Positions 20,588 to 32,617 of a stretch of DNA of 64,000 nucleotides are shown one piece after another (positions within the stretch are counted from its first letter, which is position 1; each line of letters opens with the position of its first letter). The notes under the pieces are model-generated. The model was not told the origin of the DNA. It saw nothing but the letters and a program-made list of their open reading frames with translations, and did not search any database. The translations under genes and the position numbers were made by a program. Location of the stretch: positions 2,356,001 to 2,420,000 of the forward strand of contig NC_009436.1 in assembly GCF_000016325.1 (NCBI RefSeq), written 5' to 3'. This DNA is from Enterobacter sp. 638 (GTDB lineage: Bacteria > Pseudomonadota > Gammaproteobacteria > Enterobacterales > Enterobacteriaceae).

Positions 20588-21324
20588 CCTGTCACCTTGC
20601 CCAGTGAAGCGTTAATCGCTTTTAAGGTTAGCGCAGGGTCGGCAGATTGCGTGACCGGCCGGCCAATAACCATGTAATCAACGCCTGCCGCCAGCGCCTC
20701 TTCAGGGGTCATAATACGCCGTTGATCGCCCGCGTCACTGCCCTGCGGTCGAATCCCTGGCGTGACCAGCTTGAAGTTGTGACCCAGGGCAGATTTAAAG
20801 CGCACGGCTTCCTGCGCTGAACAAACCACTCCATCAAGCCCACAATTTTGCGTGAGGCGCGCAAGTCGCTCGGCGTGCTCAGCAGGTGACAACGTCACAC
20901 CTAAATCAAGCAGATCGCTTGCTTCCATGCTGGTCAACACAGTCACAGCAATAAGCAACGGCGCATCTTTTCCAAAAGGAATAAGTGCTTCGCGAGCAGC
21001 CGTCATCATTCGCGCCCCACCCGATGCATGCACGTTGACCATCCACACACCCAGGTCTGCCGCGGCAGCAACCGCATGCGCAGTGGTATTCGGGATATCG
21101 TGGAATTTGAGGTCGAGAAAGACGTCGAAACCGCGTTGCTGCAGATCGCGAACAATTTGCGGGCCGAACAGCGTGAACATTTCTTTGCCCACTTTCAGAC
21201 GGCAGTCACGTGGGTCAATAAGATCGACAAAGGCAAGTGCGCTATCGCGATTGTTATAGTCGAGTGCGACAACAACGGGAGATTCGGTAACTATGCGGGA
21301 AGAAGAGGATGCAACAGACGTCAT
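20584..21324 (-). CDS. pyrF: Orotidine-5'-phosphate decarboxylase
   Basis: The product has 246 residues from [12 protein letters not shown] at 21324; the open frame continues 38 codons upstream, but the E. coli-like start is here. The active-site segment [13 protein letters not shown] carries the Asp-Lys-Asp catalytic charges, and the phosphate-binding end TPGIRP is present. It makes UMP in the last step of de novo pyrimidine synthesis. It is followed by yciH with a 4-bp overlap. Confidence 0.96.
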   Translation of the reverse strand: MTSVASSSSRIVTESPVVVALDYNNRDSALAFVDLIDPRDCRLKVGKEMFTLFGPQIVRDLQQRGFDVFLDLKFHDIPNTTAHAVAAAADLGVWMVNVHASGGARMMTAAREALIPFGKDAPLLIAVTVLTSMEASDLLDLGVTLSPAEHAERLARLTQNCGLDGVVCSAQEAVRFKSALGHNFKLVTPGIRPQGSDAGDQRRIMTPEEALAAGVDYMVIGRPVTQSADPALTLKAINASLGKVTG

Positions 21325-21512
21325 GACCAGCCCTTTTCGTCTATGGGCGCCGCAGTTGGCGCGGGATAGATAAACGGCGAGCATTCTACCTGCCCGCACC
21401 GCAAATGAACAGAATCGTTTTCTTTTCCTGACAGACAACCATTTGCACGATGCTGCCAGTATAAAATCAGTCTCAATAGTATGTTGTAACTAAACTGAGG
21501 TGTTTTAAAAAA

Positions 21513-22682
21513 TCACTGCCCATCCAGACCGCGGATTGGCTTAATGGTTGACCACGCGCGACATGAAGGACAATGCCAGTAAAGCGTATACGCGGTAAAT
21601 CCACACTTCTGGCAGCGGTAGCGCGGCTTACTGCGCACCTGCTCACCCACCATGTCGCGCAGCACCATCAGGCTCTCTTTCGCGCGCCCTTCTTCCGCAT
21701 CGTTAAGGTGGTAATCCATCAATTTGTGGAAGACACGCATGGTCGGGTGGCGCTGTAACTGGCGGGTAATGTAGACCTGTGCGGTGTCGTTGCCTTCGTG
21801 TTGCTCAACCACGTCCGCCAGCATTAATTCTGCCATTGCGCCAGTGTTTTCTTCCACGCAGCGACGTAAGAAGGCAACCCACTCATTCGGTTTGTCGAGT
21901 TGTTGATAGCACGTTTGCAACATTTCAAGCGTTTCACTGACCAGTTCTTTGTCCTGATCGATGACGCGTAACAGGCATTCAACCGCTTTGGCAAACTCGC
22001 CCTTCGCCATAAACACGCGCCCCATCATGATGGAGATTCGCGCACTGTTACGATCGGCAGAGGCCCCCTTTTTCAGCAATGTCATGGCTTTTTCCATGTC
22101 ATCGCTGGCCATCTGCTGCAAGGCAAGTTCACAGTAGAAATGCGCAATCTCGACACGCTGCTTATCTTTGCCCAGTTTTACCAGGCGCTCGGCGGTGTCG
22201 ATGGCTTTTTGCCAGTCGCTGGTTGACTGATAGATTTGCAGGAGTTGTTGCAGAGCGCTAACGCGAAATTCTGTTTCATCGACCAGTTGGCTAAACATAT
22301 CTTCAGCACGGTCATAAAGACCCGCAGCCATATAGTCACGGCCTAACTGCTGAACAGCTAACAAACGCTGATCGTAGGTCAGAGAAGCGCTTTCCATCAG
22401 CGTCTGGTGAATGCGGATGGCACGGTCAACTTCGCCACGCGAGCGGAACAGGTTTCCGAGAGTGAGATGGGCCTCAACGGTTCCGGTGTCCTCTTTAAGC
22501 ATGTCGAGGAACAGGTCTACCGCTTTATCCTGTTGGTTACTCAGAAGGAAGTTTACCCCCGCGACGTAATCACGGGACAGCCGGTTAGCCTCATCCTGCT
22601 TTGTTTGTTGCGCACTTCTGCGGCCCATATACCAGCCATAGGCTGCGGCGACAGGCAAAAGCAGAAACAACAACTCCAGCAT
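21513..22682 (-). CDS. lapB: LapB (YciM), LPS-assembly regulator
   Basis: The product has 389 residues: an N-terminal membrane anchor (LLFLLLPVAAAYGWYMGRRS), many TPR repeats through the middle, and a C-terminal rubredoxin-like zinc site (CQKCGFTAYTLYWHCPSC). LapB directs FtsH proteolysis of LpxC and so sets lipopolysaccharide synthesis. It starts 6 bp after lapA and is cotranscribed with it. Confidence 0.95.
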   Translation of the reverse strand: MLELLFLLLPVAAAYGWYMGRRSAQQTKQDEANRLSRDYVAGVNFLLSNQQDKAVDLFLDMLKEDTGTVEAHLTLGNLFRSRGEVDRAIRIHQTLMESASLTYDQRLLAVQQLGRDYMAAGLYDRAEDMFSQLVDETEFRVSALQQLLQIYQSTSDWQKAIDTAERLVKLGKDKQRVEIAHFYCELALQQMASDDMEKAMTLLKKGASADRNSARISIMMGRVFMAKGEFAKAVECLLRVIDQDKELVSETLEMLQTCYQQLDKPNEWVAFLRRCVEENTGAMAELMLADVVEQHEGNDTAQVYITRQLQRHPTMRVFHKLMDYHLNDAEEGRAKESLMVLRDMVGEQVRSKPRYRCQKCGFTAYTLYWHCPSCRAWSTIKPIRGLDGQ

Positions 22683-22688
22683 ATTCGA

Positions 22689-22997
22689 TTATTCCTTCGC
22701 GACTGGCATACCAGAATTCACTGGTACGTCGGTTGCAGGCGCAATTTGATTTTCAAGACGTTTAATTTTGCGTTCAGCGCGCGCAAGAGAAACACGAATT
22801 TTAAGCCAGAAGAGACCACAAACTAACCAGCCAATAGCAAACCCGGCGGCGAATAAAACAGCAAGTAAGCTCGATACGCGATACTCGCCCTGTGCCAGCA
22901 GATAATTAAAAGAAACCAGCTGATCGTTTTGCGCGCCCAATGTGACCGAAATGACAAAAATCGCCAATACCAGTAAGAAAATGAGTAAATATTTCAC
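22689..22997 (-). CDS. lapA: LapA (YciS), DUF1049 membrane protein
   Basis: The product has 102 residues with two transmembrane helices (residues 2-22 and about 43-65) and a basic C-terminal coil. It is the partner of LapB in lipopolysaccharide assembly and the first gene of lapA-lapB. Confidence 0.93.
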   Translation of the reverse strand: MKYLLIFLLVLAIFVISVTLGAQNDQLVSFNYLLAQGEYRVSSLLAVLFAAGFAIGWLVCGLFWLKIRVSLARAERKIKRLENQIAPATDVPVNSGMPVAKE

Positions 22998-23138
22998 ATT
23001 ACTTCCCGTTATGTGGTTTAAGCGAATAAAGAATGTTCAATTCACCGCAATCAGCCCTATAAACTATCATTTTAGCCGCGAGCGTGGAATGGAAAAAGTT
23101 GTACGTCCTGTCTGGATTTGTGGGCAAAACGTCGATTT

Positions 23139-23912
23139 TCAACCCTGAGGGTCATCCTGCTGACGTTCTGCGATCTCTTTGTTCTCTTCCGGGGGCGGCA
23201 TCAGAGGCCCACAAAGCCGCTGGGCAATCCAGGTTGCCAACGTCACCAACAGCCAGGAGATGAGCGTTGCCACCACCAGATCGCGCGGCCAGTGCATCCC
23301 AAGAAGCAGACGGCTGCCCATGACGGCCGTAGCCCATACGAGCAAAATAGCGATCGTTACGGTACGCCGACGTGGCCACAATAATCCGACCGCCAGTAAA
23401 GCCCAACTGGCTGCAAACATCGTATGACCCGACGGAAACGCAAATCCGGTCTCTTTTTGCCAATGATGACGTAAGAATTTCGGAATATCCCGTTCCTCGG
23501 CCAGCTGTTCTTTAACCAGATGCCCCCGATCTTTACGCTTTAAATTGTAGAAGGTCTCTACCGGAACATGATGCGATTCTTCAAGCCACACGACGAAAGG
23601 ACGCGGCTCCTGCACCCGGTCTTTTACCCACGACTTTATGCCCTGCCCGGCGACAATCGCCACGCCGAGAATCACAAAGAGCATAATGGCCGGACGCAAA
23701 CGAAAACGCAGACACCACAGGAACCAGGCGCAAAGCACAGCGTGGGTAATGATGCCCCAGGGCTGAGTGACCGTCTCGGTTATCCAGTACAGGGCTTTCA
23801 GCCAACGCTCATGATTTCCGGGGGTCCAGCTCCAGCCTGATACCCAGACGGCAACGGGCATAATAAGTAAGATAGCGGCGCCAGCAGCCGTGCGGCGAGC
23901 AATTGAAAGCAT
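23139..23912 (-). CDS. pgpB: Phosphatidylglycerophosphatase B
   Basis: The product has 257 residues from MLSIARRTAAGAAILL at 23912, with GGAGACATC upstream; the frame upstream of this is not used. The three PAP2 phosphatase motifs are present: KDRVQEPRP, PSGHTMFA, and SRLLLGMHWPRD, with catalytic histidines. It is a multipass inner-membrane enzyme acting on phosphatidylglycerophosphate and undecaprenyl pyrophosphate. Confidence 0.95.
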   Translation of the reverse strand: MLSIARRTAAGAAILLIMPVAVWVSGWSWTPGNHERWLKALYWITETVTQPWGIITHAVLCAWFLWCLRFRLRPAIMLFVILGVAIVAGQGIKSWVKDRVQEPRPFVVWLEESHHVPVETFYNLKRKDRGHLVKEQLAEERDIPKFLRHHWQKETGFAFPSGHTMFAASWALLAVGLLWPRRRTVTIAILLVWATAVMGSRLLLGMHWPRDLVVATLISWLLVTLATWIAQRLCGPLMPPPEENKEIAERQQDDPQG

Positions 23913-24107
23913 GATGTCTCCTTTTTCGCTAAGCTCAACAATCATAACTGAAATTAATGTATTGCGGGAAAATGTCGGATTGTGCGTTTAACGCGCGGAC
24001 AGTATGCCCTCAACTAGGTGAACACTGACAGCTTGTGGCAAAATAGCAGGATACAAAAGCCGAAGGGCAAAAGACACGAAACGTGTCAGCATTCTCTGGA
24101 GAATCAC

Positions 24108-24698
24108 ATGCAGCTTAAACGCGTGGCAGAAGCCAATCTGCCGACACCATGGGGCGATTTCCTGATGGTGGGTTTTGAAGAAGTGGCAACCGGGCAGGAT
24201 CACGTCGCGTTAGTCTTTGGCGATATTTCAGGACAAACACCGGTACTGGCTCGCGTCCATTCAGAATGCCTGACGGGCGATGCCTTGTTCAGCCTGCGCT
24301 GTGATTGCGGCTTCCAGCTAGAAGCAGCACTTTCTCAAATTGCAGAAGAAGGTCGCGGCATCCTGCTTTATCATCGCCAGGAAGGTCGTAACATTGGTCT
24401 GCTGAATAAGATTCGCGCCTACGCGCTACAGGATCAAGGTTACGATACCGTTGAGGCTAACCATCAGCTCGGTTTTGCCGCTGATGAACGTGATTTTACG
24501 CTGTGTGCTGATATGTTCAAACTCCTGGGCGTCGATGAAGTTCGTCTGCTGACGAACAACCCGCGCAAAGTGGAAATTCTGACTGAAGCGGGGATCAATA
24601 TTGTTGAGCGTGTGTCGCTGATTGTCGGACGTAATCCAAAAAACGAACACTATCTTGATACTAAAGCCGCAAAGATGGGCCATTTGCTAAGCGAATGA
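24108..24698 (+). CDS. ribA: GTP cyclohydrolase II
   Basis: The product has 196 residues, the E. coli length, from [16 protein letters not shown] at 24108 with CTGGAGAATCAC upstream; 30 codons of open frame before it are rejected. The zinc ligands Cys54, Cys65 and Cys67 are present ([16 protein letters not shown]). It catalyses the first committed step of riboflavin synthesis and is convergent with acnA. Confidence 0.97.
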   Translation: MQLKRVAEANLPTPWGDFLMVGFEEVATGQDHVALVFGDISGQTPVLARVHSECLTGDALFSLRCDCGFQLEAALSQIAEEGRGILLYHRQEGRNIGLLNKIRAYALQDQGYDTVEANHQLGFAADERDFTLCADMFKLLGVDEVRLLTNNPRKVEILTEAGINIVERVSLIVGRNPKNEHYLDTKAAKMGHLLSE

Positions 24699-24703
24699 TT
24701 CAT

Positions 24704-24734
24704 GTTGCCCGGCAGCGCAACACTGCCGGGCAAC
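24704..24734. repeat. REP-like palindrome between ribA and acnA
   Basis: A perfect 12-bp inverted repeat GTTGCCCGGCAG / CTGCCGGGCAAC surrounds a 7-nt loop. It fills the 43-bp gap between two convergent genes. It looks like an enterobacterial REP unit and could also act as a bidirectional terminator or mRNA 3' stabiliser. Confidence 0.55.
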
Positions 24735-24741
24735 GACGCTA

Positions 24742-27417
24742 TTAATTCAGCATATTACGAATTACATAGTGCAATATGCCGTCATTCTGGTAATACGTTA
24801 GCTCCGTTGCAGTATCGATACGGCAACGGCATTCCAGCATTTCCGTTTGCCCATCAGCGCGCGTGAGTTGTACCTGAACGGTTGCTCCCGGCTTCACATT
24901 TTGCAGATCGCTGATATCAATTCGCTCTTCCCCGGTCAGCCCCAGCGTTTTACGCGTGACGCCTTGCGGGAACTCGAGCGGCAAAATCCCCATCCCAATG
25001 AGATTTGAGCGGTGAATTCGCTCGAACGATTCGGCAATGACGACACGCACGCCCAGCAAACGAGGTCCTTTCGCTGCCCAGTCACGGCTTGAGCCAGACC
25101 CGTACTCTTTACCCGCAATCACGGCTAAAGGCGTGCCTTCCTGCTGGTATTTCATCGCGGCATCGTAAATAGCGACGACATCGTTACCCGGTAAATGGCG
25201 CGTCATGCCCCCTTCAATGCCGGGAACCATTTCGTTGCGAATACGGATGTTGGCAAAGGTCCCGCGCATCATGATTTCATGATTGCCGCGACGGGAGCCA
25301 TAGGAGTTAAAATCGCGACGCTCAACGCCGCGGCCCTGGAGATAGCGCCCTGCCGGACTGTCCGCCTTGATGCTACCCGCTGGAGAAATATGGTCAGTCG
25401 TCACGGAATCTCCCAGCATGGCGAGGATCCGTGCGCCGTGAATATCGACCAGCGGTTTTGGTTCAGCTTCCATATCGTCAAAGAACGGTGATAAGCGGAT
25501 GTAGGTCGAATCGTTCTGCCAGCCGTAAGTATCAGACCGCTCCACTTCGATGGTTTTCCATTCAGGCGTGCCCTCAAACACCTCCGCGTATTCTTTGCGG
25601 AACATATCCGTAGAGACCTGCTCGACCGCGCGCGCAATTTCCTGAGCTGACGGCCAGATATCCTTCAGATAGACCGGATCGCCTTTGCGATCGTGTCCAA
25701 GAGGATCGGTCGCCAGATTGATGTTCATATTCCCCGCGAGGGCGTAAGCCACAACCAGCGGCGGCGACGCAAGCCAGTTGGTTTTCACCAGCGGGTGGAT
25801 GCGGCCTTCAAAGTTTCGGTTTCCTGAAAGCACAGCACCCACCGTCAGATCGCCCTGCTTAATGGCCTGCTCAATAGGATCGGGAAGCGGGCCTGAGTTG
25901 CCGATGCAGGTTGTACAGCCGTATCCAACGAGGTTAAAGCCCAGTTCATCAAGATAAGGCGTGAGTCTGGCCTGAGCGAGATAATCTGAAACCACTTTTG
26001 AGCCAGGCGCTAACGATGCTTTTACCCACGGCTGACGCTTCAGTCCCAGCGTAACCGCTTTTTTCGCCAGCAGCCCTGCCGCCATCAATACACTTGGGTT
26101 CGACGTGTTGGTACAGGACGTGATGGCCGCAATGACCACGGCACCGTCAGGAAGCTGATACTGATGCCCGTTCATAACATAGTTGACGGGGTTGCGGTCT
26201 TTTTGCGCCGTATTGAGTTCCAGTTCGGTACTGGCCGCAAAGGCTTTTGGCACATCATTCAGCGAGACGCGATCCTGCGGACGTTTTGGGCCTGCAAGAC
26301 TGGCTTCGACTTCATCCATGTCCAGTTCCAGAGTGCTGGTAAATACCGGCTCATCGCCCGGGTTACGCCACATTCCTTGCGCTTTGGCATACGCTTCGAC
26401 CAGCGCGACCTGTTCATCGCTGCGCCCACTCAGACGCATGTATTCCAGAGTCACATCATCGATCGGGAAAAAGCCGCATGTTGCACCATATTCCGGTGCC
26501 ATGTTGGCGATTGTCGCGCGATCGGCGAGGGGCAATGAATCAAGCCCATCGCCGTAGAATTCTACAAACTTGCCCACAACACCGTGCTTACGCAGCATTT
26601 GGGTGACGGTGAGTACCAGATCGGTGGCGGTGATCCCTTCACGCAGTTTGCCTAACAGTTTAAATCCCACCACATCCGGGATAAGCATCGAAACTGGCTG
26701 GCCCAGCATCGCCGCTTCCGCTTCGATACCGCCTACGCCCCAGCCCAACACACCCAGCCCGTTGATCATCGTGGTGTGGGAGTCGGTTCCTACCAGCGTA
26801 TCCGGATAGGCGATCCACTCTTTATCCTGGAGTTCGCTCCAGACCGCTTTGCCAAGATATTCCAGGTTGACCTGATGACAGATTCCGGTGCCCGGTGGCA
26901 CTACGCTGAAGCGGCTAAAGGCCTGCTGGCCCCATTTCAAAAAGACATAGCGCTCGTGGTTACGCTCCATCTCCAGACGGACGTTTTCTTCAAAGGCGTC
27001 ATCATCACCAAAATGATCAACCGTCACCGAGTGGTCGATAACGAGATCGACGGGAGAAAGCGGATTAACTTTGGCGGTGTCTCCGCCCAGACGTTTGACG
27101 GCTTCGCGCATGGCGGCTAAATCTACAACAGCCGGCACGCCGGTGAAGTCTTGCATCAGTACCCTGGCCGGGCGGTAGGCAATTTCACGATCGGCATGGG
27201 CAGCGTTGAGCCACCCCGCCAGCGCCTGAATGTCATCGGCGGTGACAGAGTCTTCATCCTGCCAACGTAAGAGGTTTTCCAGTAAGACTTTCAGTGACTT
27301 GGGTAATCGCGAAATGTCACCAAGTGTTTTGGCGGCCAGCGGCAAGCTGTAGTAATGATAGGTCTTGTTCTCGGCTTGCAACGTGTCCTTACAGGCTTCG
27401 CGTAGGGTGAACGACAT
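24742..27417 (-). CDS. acnA: Aconitate hydratase A
   Basis: The product has 891 residues, the E. coli length, from [14 protein letters not shown] at 27417, with a strong AAGGAGGAG ribosome site; 45 upstream in-frame codons are rejected. The [4Fe-4S] ligands are visible in [10 protein letters not shown] and [11 protein letters not shown]. It interconverts citrate and isocitrate and is the stress-resistant aconitase, SoxRS- and Fur/RyhB-responsive in E. coli. The leader contains a large hairpin against the ribosome site. Confidence 0.97.
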   Translation of the reverse strand: MSFTLREACKDTLQAENKTYHYYSLPLAAKTLGDISRLPKSLKVLLENLLRWQDEDSVTADDIQALAGWLNAAHADREIAYRPARVLMQDFTGVPAVVDLAAMREAVKRLGGDTAKVNPLSPVDLVIDHSVTVDHFGDDDAFEENVRLEMERNHERYVFLKWGQQAFSRFSVVPPGTGICHQVNLEYLGKAVWSELQDKEWIAYPDTLVGTDSHTTMINGLGVLGWGVGGIEAEAAMLGQPVSMLIPDVVGFKLLGKLREGITATDLVLTVTQMLRKHGVVGKFVEFYGDGLDSLPLADRATIANMAPEYGATCGFFPIDDVTLEYMRLSGRSDEQVALVEAYAKAQGMWRNPGDEPVFTSTLELDMDEVEASLAGPKRPQDRVSLNDVPKAFAASTELELNTAQKDRNPVNYVMNGHQYQLPDGAVVIAAITSCTNTSNPSVLMAAGLLAKKAVTLGLKRQPWVKASLAPGSKVVSDYLAQARLTPYLDELGFNLVGYGCTTCIGNSGPLPDPIEQAIKQGDLTVGAVLSGNRNFEGRIHPLVKTNWLASPPLVVAYALAGNMNINLATDPLGHDRKGDPVYLKDIWPSAQEIARAVEQVSTDMFRKEYAEVFEGTPEWKTIEVERSDTYGWQNDSTYIRLSPFFDDMEAEPKPLVDIHGARILAMLGDSVTTDHISPAGSIKADSPAGRYLQGRGVERRDFNSYGSRRGNHEIMMRGTFANIRIRNEMVPGIEGGMTRHLPGNDVVAIYDAAMKYQQEGTPLAVIAGKEYGSGSSRDWAAKGPRLLGVRVVIAESFERIHRSNLIGMGILPLEFPQGVTRKTLGLTGEERIDISDLQNVKPGATVQVQLTRADGQTEMLECRCRIDTATELTYYQNDGILHYVIRNMLN

Positions 27418-27427
27418 AAGCTCCTCC

Positions 27428-27470
27428 TTAATTACAGGGATACCCCGACAATCATCGGGGCCGTAATTAA
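27428..27470 (-). promoter_or_regulatory. Hairpin in the acnA leader touching the Shine-Dalgarno
   Basis: The outer stem TTAATTAC (27428-27435) / GTAATTAA (27463-27470) encloses an inner stem CCCCGA (27443-27448) / TCGGGG (27455-27460). The lower end abuts and slightly overlaps the acnA ribosome site at 27421-27429. The structure is visible; any regulatory use is inference. Confidence 0.5.
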
Positions 27471-27552
27471 AGATAACACAAAGATGTCGTAACGTTTTGA
27501 TAACAACCCAAATTGACAAATCGGGTTGTGGGTCAGCATTGAGATAAAACAA

Positions 27553-27576
27553 AAAACCTCGCCGCAGCGAGGTTTT
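27553..27576 (-). terminator. Intrinsic terminator after ymiC
   Basis: The stem AAAACCTCGC (27553-27562) / GCGAGGTTTT (27567-27576) with loop CGCA has a T-run on the minus strand. It separates the small-protein cluster from acnA. Confidence 0.8.
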
Positions 27577-27580
27577 AGAT

Positions 27581-27682
27581 TTAGTTTAGGGCCAGCCAGA
27601 TAAGCTGACACCAGAACAGAGTGGAGACGGTAAACGCGCCCATCCACGACCAGTATTTAACGTTTTGTAGAGTATTCATCAT
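27581..27682 (-). CDS. ymiC: YmiC-like small membrane protein
   Basis: An open frame of 33 residues from ATG at 27682 (a second ATG is the next codon) to TAA at 27581. The centre reads [19 protein letters not shown], closely resembling E. coli YmiC, with one transmembrane helix. It is below the size most ORF callers report. A perfect terminator follows immediately. Function is unknown; position next to acnA is conserved. Confidence 0.7.
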   Translation of the reverse strand: MMNTLQNVKYWSWMGAFTVSTLFWCQLIWLALN

Positions 27683-27813
27683 CGGACACCAGATATTCTA
27701 TTTATTTGCTCGGTCGGGGTATAACCCGATTCTTTATTACTGATGTGTATTTATTAAATAGTACAAAAGTGCACGTGGCATTGCCTGAAGGTACCCGGTT
27801 AACCCGGTATCAA

Positions 27814-27984
27814 TTATTGTTTCTTTGGTTCGTCTTCTGCAAACGTATCAATAAAAGCTTGCTGCTGAGCAGAAAGCTTCCAGGATTCTGGAACGCTGGT
27901 TGAAGGCTCTTTACGCGCGGTAGGATTACTGTCACCTGGTTGACACAGTTTTTTCACCGGTTCGATACGCATTTGAGTTGCCAT
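27814..27984 (-). CDS. yciX: YciX-like small conserved protein
   Basis: The product has 56 residues from MATQMRIEPVKKLCQPGD at 27984, with GGGGA five bases upstream; an ATG at 27990 overlapping the ymiA stop (ATGA) is an alternative. The sequence is hydrophilic and conserved in enterics (PESWKLSAQQQAFIDTF). It is coupled to ymiA. The function is unknown and the symbol is given from memory of the E. coli locus. Confidence 0.6.
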   Translation of the reverse strand: MATQMRIEPVKKLCQPGDSNPTARKEPSTSVPESWKLSAQQQAFIDTFAEDEPKKQ

Positions 27985-27986
27985 AT

Positions 27987-28115
27987 TCATCCCCAATATT
28001 TCCAGACCAGTAACGCCACCACCACCCAGAACAGGGTGGAGCCAAGAAACACCGCCAGCCAGGCTTTACGCTTAAACGCGGAATCCCTATGCGGATCTTC
28101 ACTTCCTGACGGCAT
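27987..28115 (-). CDS. ymiA: YmiA-like small membrane protein
   Basis: The product has 42 residues from ATG at 28115 (MPSGSEDPHRDSAFKRKAW), with one C-terminal transmembrane helix (LAVFLGSTLFWVVVALLVW). The five-residue-longer E. coli start codon is ACG here, while GAGGTTAGC lies properly before the internal ATG, so the internal start is used. Downstream yciX overlaps or nearly abuts it. Confidence 0.72.
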   Translation of the reverse strand: MPSGSEDPHRDSAFKRKAWLAVFLGSTLFWVVVALLVWKYWG

Positions 28116-28424
28116 TGCTAACCTCGTACAATCGATTTCGCTTATCATTTTGATACCAAACAATCGGTACAACTAATCATGAGTTGAGATAAATCCTAAA
28201 GAAACTTTAGTCGAAAAGCTAGTGAATTTACGAACGTTTTCCAGGGAATTAGTTAATCTTTTGACCAGAAATAAATAATTGAAACGAGGAATTTGCGAAG
28301 TGGGAATTTACTTTCTACTTTTGTCGCAATTTCGCGACAGTTTTTACAATAAACCGGTAATGTTTATCCGGTTATATGTTCAGGGAGATGATGATAATTC
28401 TAATTTAGCTTTAGGGCATTATTT

Positions 28425-28452
28425 CGGTATCTTCCCGGGCGGGAAGATACCG
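28425..28452. other. Perfect 12-bp hairpin downstream of cysB
   Basis: CGGTATCTTCCC (28425-28436) / GGGAAGATACCG (28441-28452) has a 4-nt loop. It is seven bases past the cysB stop, but no T-run follows on the minus strand; TTTTT follows on the plus strand. It probably ends or protects the cysB transcript. The rest of the gap between cysB and ymiA (28116-28424) is AT-rich with no supported gene. Confidence 0.6.
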
Positions 28453-28459
28453 GATGTCA

Positions 28460-29449
<990 letters not shown>

Positions 29450-29567
29450 TTAGCGTACACGGGCAATCGCTTAATACGATTTAATAATAAGAAAGGAGTT
29501 AACTATAACCACTATATCATTTATAGCCTGACTGTATAGTACGGAACAAAAAATAATAAGCGCGCAA

Positions 29568-29594
29568 TAAAAAAGGGCCGGAATTCCGGCCCTT
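29568..29594 (-). terminator. Intrinsic terminator of topA
   Basis: The stem AAGGGCCGG (29573-29581) / CCGGCCCTT (29586-29594) with loop AATT is followed on the minus strand by TTTTATT. It lies 27 bp past the topA stop. Confidence 0.85.
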
Positions 29595-29620
29595 CAAAGG
29601 TAACTTGATGTTATGAAAGA

Positions 29621-32218
29621 TTATTTCTTTCCTTCAACCCACTTTCCGTCAATAAAGAATGCTGACCATCCGGTCGCTTTACCTTCTTTCTCAGCAGACA
29701 CATATTGCTGCTTCGTTTTACGGCTAAAGCGGACAACGGTTTTATTCCCTTCCGGATCCTGCAGTGGCGCGTCGGCCAAATAACGCAGTTTTTCCGGTAA
29801 ACGATCGCGGAAACGATACAACTCTTCCACCAGCGGCGCACGGGTTTCGCGCGATTTAGGGAAGGTGTTCGCAGCAAGGAAGACCCCGGCGGCACCGTCA
29901 CGCAGAACAAAATACGCATCAGACTTTTCACACGGCAATTCTGGCAGCGGGACCGGATCTTCCTTCGGAGGAGCCACTTCACCGTTACGCAGGATTTTAC
30001 GCGTGTTTTTACATTCTTCGTTAGTACAGGCCATGTACTTCCCGAAACGCCCCATTCTCAGGTGCATTTCAGAACCACACTTCTCGCACTCCACGACAGG
30101 GCCGTCATAGCCTTTGATGCGGAACTCGCCCTCTTCGATCTCATACCCGTCACACGTTGGGTTATTACCGCAGACATGCAATTTACGCTTCGGATCGATC
30201 AGGTAGCTGTCCATCGCGGTGCCACATTTCTGGCAACGACGTTTCGCGCGCAACGCGTTGGTTTCGGCGTCATCACCTTCCAGAACGTTGAGAACTTCGT
30301 TCTCTGGCACCAGGTTAATGGTGGTTTTGCAACGCTCTTTTGGCGGTAAAGCATAGCCGGAACAACCAAGGAACACGCCCGTCGTCGCGGTACGAATCCC
30401 CATCTGACGGCTGCAGGTTGGGCAGTCGATGCTGGTCAGCACCATCTGGTTAGGCTGCATGCCCCCTTCTTCCGGATCTTTCTCGGCTTTTGCCAGCTGC
30501 TCGGTAAAATCACTGAAGAAACTATCCAGAACATTTTTCCATTCAGCTTGATGGTTCGCCACCTGATCCAGACGGTCTTCCATCTGCGCGGTGAAATCGT
30601 AATTCATCAGCTCGCGGAAATTAGCTTCCAGGCGATCTGTGACAATCTCACCCATTTTTTCAGCATAAAAACGACGGTTTTCAGCGCGGACGTAACCACG
30701 ATCCTGAATGGTCGAGATGATCGACGCATAGGTCGACGGGCGACCAATCCCACGTTTTTCAAGCTCTTTAACCAACGAGGCTTCACTAAAACGTGCAGGC
30801 GGCTTGGTAAAGTGCTGAGCAGGAAGGAGTTCAGTCAACGAAAGCTCATCGCCTTTGTTTACCGGTGGCAAAATACGATCTTCATCGCCTTTGCGCAGCG
30901 CAGGCATTACTTTCGTCCAGCCGTCGAAGCGCAAGATGCGACCACGAGCTTTAAGACGGAAATCGCCAGCGCCAACGGTCAGCGTGGTGGAATCATATTT
31001 CGCAGGATTCATCTGACAGGCAACAAACTGGCGCCAGATCAGCTGATAAAGCTTTTGTGCGTCGGTTTCCATATCTTTCAGAGATTCGGAAACAACGGAC
31101 ACATCAGAAGGACGAATTGCTTCGTGCGCTTCCTGAGAATTTTCTTTGCTTGCGTACTGGTTCGCACTTTCCGGCAAATATTTCTTACCGAAGTTTTCAC
31201 CGATGTAGTCACGCACCATGGTGACGGCATCCTGGCTCAAATTCGTCGAGTCAGTACGCATATAGGTGATGTAGCCCGCTTCATACAAACGCTGCGCCAT
31301 CATCATGGTTTTCTTCACACCAAAGCCCAGACGAGTACTGGCCGCCTGCTGCAAAGTGGAGGTGATGAATGGTGCGCCAGGTTTGCTGCTGGTCGGTTTA
31401 TCTTCACGCTCAACGACCTGATAACGCGCTTTTTCCAGTTGCGCAACCGCAGCCATGGTATGGTCGCGATTAACAGGACGGAACGGTTTGTCATTTTCGT
31501 GAGTGACTTGCAACGGCAGCGCATCACCGGCAGGCGTGGTGACGTTCGCATCAATTTCCCAGAACTCTTCGGGTACAAACGCTTTAATTTCGCGTTCACG
31601 TTCGACAACTAAACGCACCGCAACAGATTGTACGCGGCCAGCGGAAAGTCCACGGGCGATCTTTTTCCACAGCAGTGGTGAGACCATATAACCCACAACG
31701 CGGTCCATAAAACGACGCGCCTGCTGGGCATTTACACGGTCAATATTCAGTTCGCCCGGCTTTTCAAACGCCTGACGAATCGCATTCTTGGTTATCTCGT
31801 TAAAGACAACACGGCTGTAACGTGTTTCATCACCACCAATGATTTCCCGCAGGTGCCACGCAATGGCTTCCCCTTCACGGTCAAGGTCGGTTGCGAGATA
31901 AATGTGGTCAGCTTTTTCTGCGAGCTGCTTCAGCTCATTGACGACTTTTTCTTTACCTGGAAGCACTTCGTACTGTGCTTCCCACTCGTGCCATGGATCG
32001 ACACCCATACGGTTGACGAGCGCACTACGTTCATCCTTTTTAGGCTTTTTAGCCCCTTTGGTGGAGGTAGAGTCTGCGCTCTTTTTACTGGCTGAGCCAC
32101 TGGTCGGCAAATCGCGGACATGACCAACGCTGGACTTAACCACGTAGTCATTGCCCAGATACTTATTGATCGTTTTGGCTTTTGCCGGGGACTCAACGAT
32201 GACGAGAGCTTTACCCAT
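29621..32218 (-). CDS. topA: DNA topoisomerase I
   Basis: The product has 865 residues from [20 protein letters not shown] at 32218; the ATG two codons upstream is not used in E. coli. A TOPRIM domain with [13 protein letters not shown] is followed by the catalytic-Tyr segment [13 protein letters not shown] near residue 319. C-terminal zinc ribbons carry CPTC/CSG, CQKCG and CEKCG four-cysteine sites. It relaxes negative supercoils. cysB follows in the same direction after a terminator. Confidence 0.97.
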   Translation of the reverse strand: MGKALVIVESPAKAKTINKYLGNDYVVKSSVGHVRDLPTSGSASKKSADSTSTKGAKKPKKDERSALVNRMGVDPWHEWEAQYEVLPGKEKVVNELKQLAEKADHIYLATDLDREGEAIAWHLREIIGGDETRYSRVVFNEITKNAIRQAFEKPGELNIDRVNAQQARRFMDRVVGYMVSPLLWKKIARGLSAGRVQSVAVRLVVEREREIKAFVPEEFWEIDANVTTPAGDALPLQVTHENDKPFRPVNRDHTMAAVAQLEKARYQVVEREDKPTSSKPGAPFITSTLQQAASTRLGFGVKKTMMMAQRLYEAGYITYMRTDSTNLSQDAVTMVRDYIGENFGKKYLPESANQYASKENSQEAHEAIRPSDVSVVSESLKDMETDAQKLYQLIWRQFVACQMNPAKYDSTTLTVGAGDFRLKARGRILRFDGWTKVMPALRKGDEDRILPPVNKGDELSLTELLPAQHFTKPPARFSEASLVKELEKRGIGRPSTYASIISTIQDRGYVRAENRRFYAEKMGEIVTDRLEANFRELMNYDFTAQMEDRLDQVANHQAEWKNVLDSFFSDFTEQLAKAEKDPEEGGMQPNQMVLTSIDCPTCSRQMGIRTATTGVFLGCSGYALPPKERCKTTINLVPENEVLNVLEGDDAETNALRAKRRCQKCGTAMDSYLIDPKRKLHVCGNNPTCDGYEIEEGEFRIKGYDGPVVECEKCGSEMHLRMGRFGKYMACTNEECKNTRKILRNGEVAPPKEDPVPLPELPCEKSDAYFVLRDGAAGVFLAANTFPKSRETRAPLVEELYRFRDRLPEKLRYLADAPLQDPEGNKTVVRFSRKTKQQYVSAEKEGKATGWSAFFIDGKWVEGKK

Positions 32219-32617
32219 ATTCACCTTTACCTAATTTAATTCTTCCAGGAATACGCCGCACGTTGATTCCCCTTCCACTGGCGACGTGCTTTTTATATTG
32301 CATCGTTACCAGGGGATATCAACCCTATTTCTTACCAGACGCCGAAATTTGAACATCCAGGTGATTGAGATATCGGGCATTTTTACTTACATCAAAATGA
32401 CTATGCGACGGACTTTCGGTCGAATGTCAAGCAATTCTGTTGCCAGATTGACGAAAGCGCACACTGTACCTGATAAAATCTGTTACGCAACTTTATTAGC
32501 ATGCAAAAACAAATCACGCCAGCTTTGCCCCTGCGCTGTAGCCCCTCGATTTACAGGGAAAATTTGCCCATGGAGAGTGTCCGGCGTAGACTAAAGCCAC
32601 TTTTTAAGGAGTGGAAT
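32219..32617. other. topA-yciN divergent intergenic region
   Basis: The gap is 399 bp and divergent. It must hold the topA promoters on the minus strand and the yciN promoter on the plus strand. I see no supported gene; open frames here are short and lack conservation. Individual promoters were not resolved. Confidence 0.5.

Noticed and set aside
27706..27903. Plus-strand frame of 65 codons
   Set aside because: It is antisense to the conserved yciX frame.
30548..31612. Open frame of 354 codons on the plus strand
   Set aside because: It lies entirely antisense to topA, which has complete homology and a terminator; no ribosome site or family resemblance.
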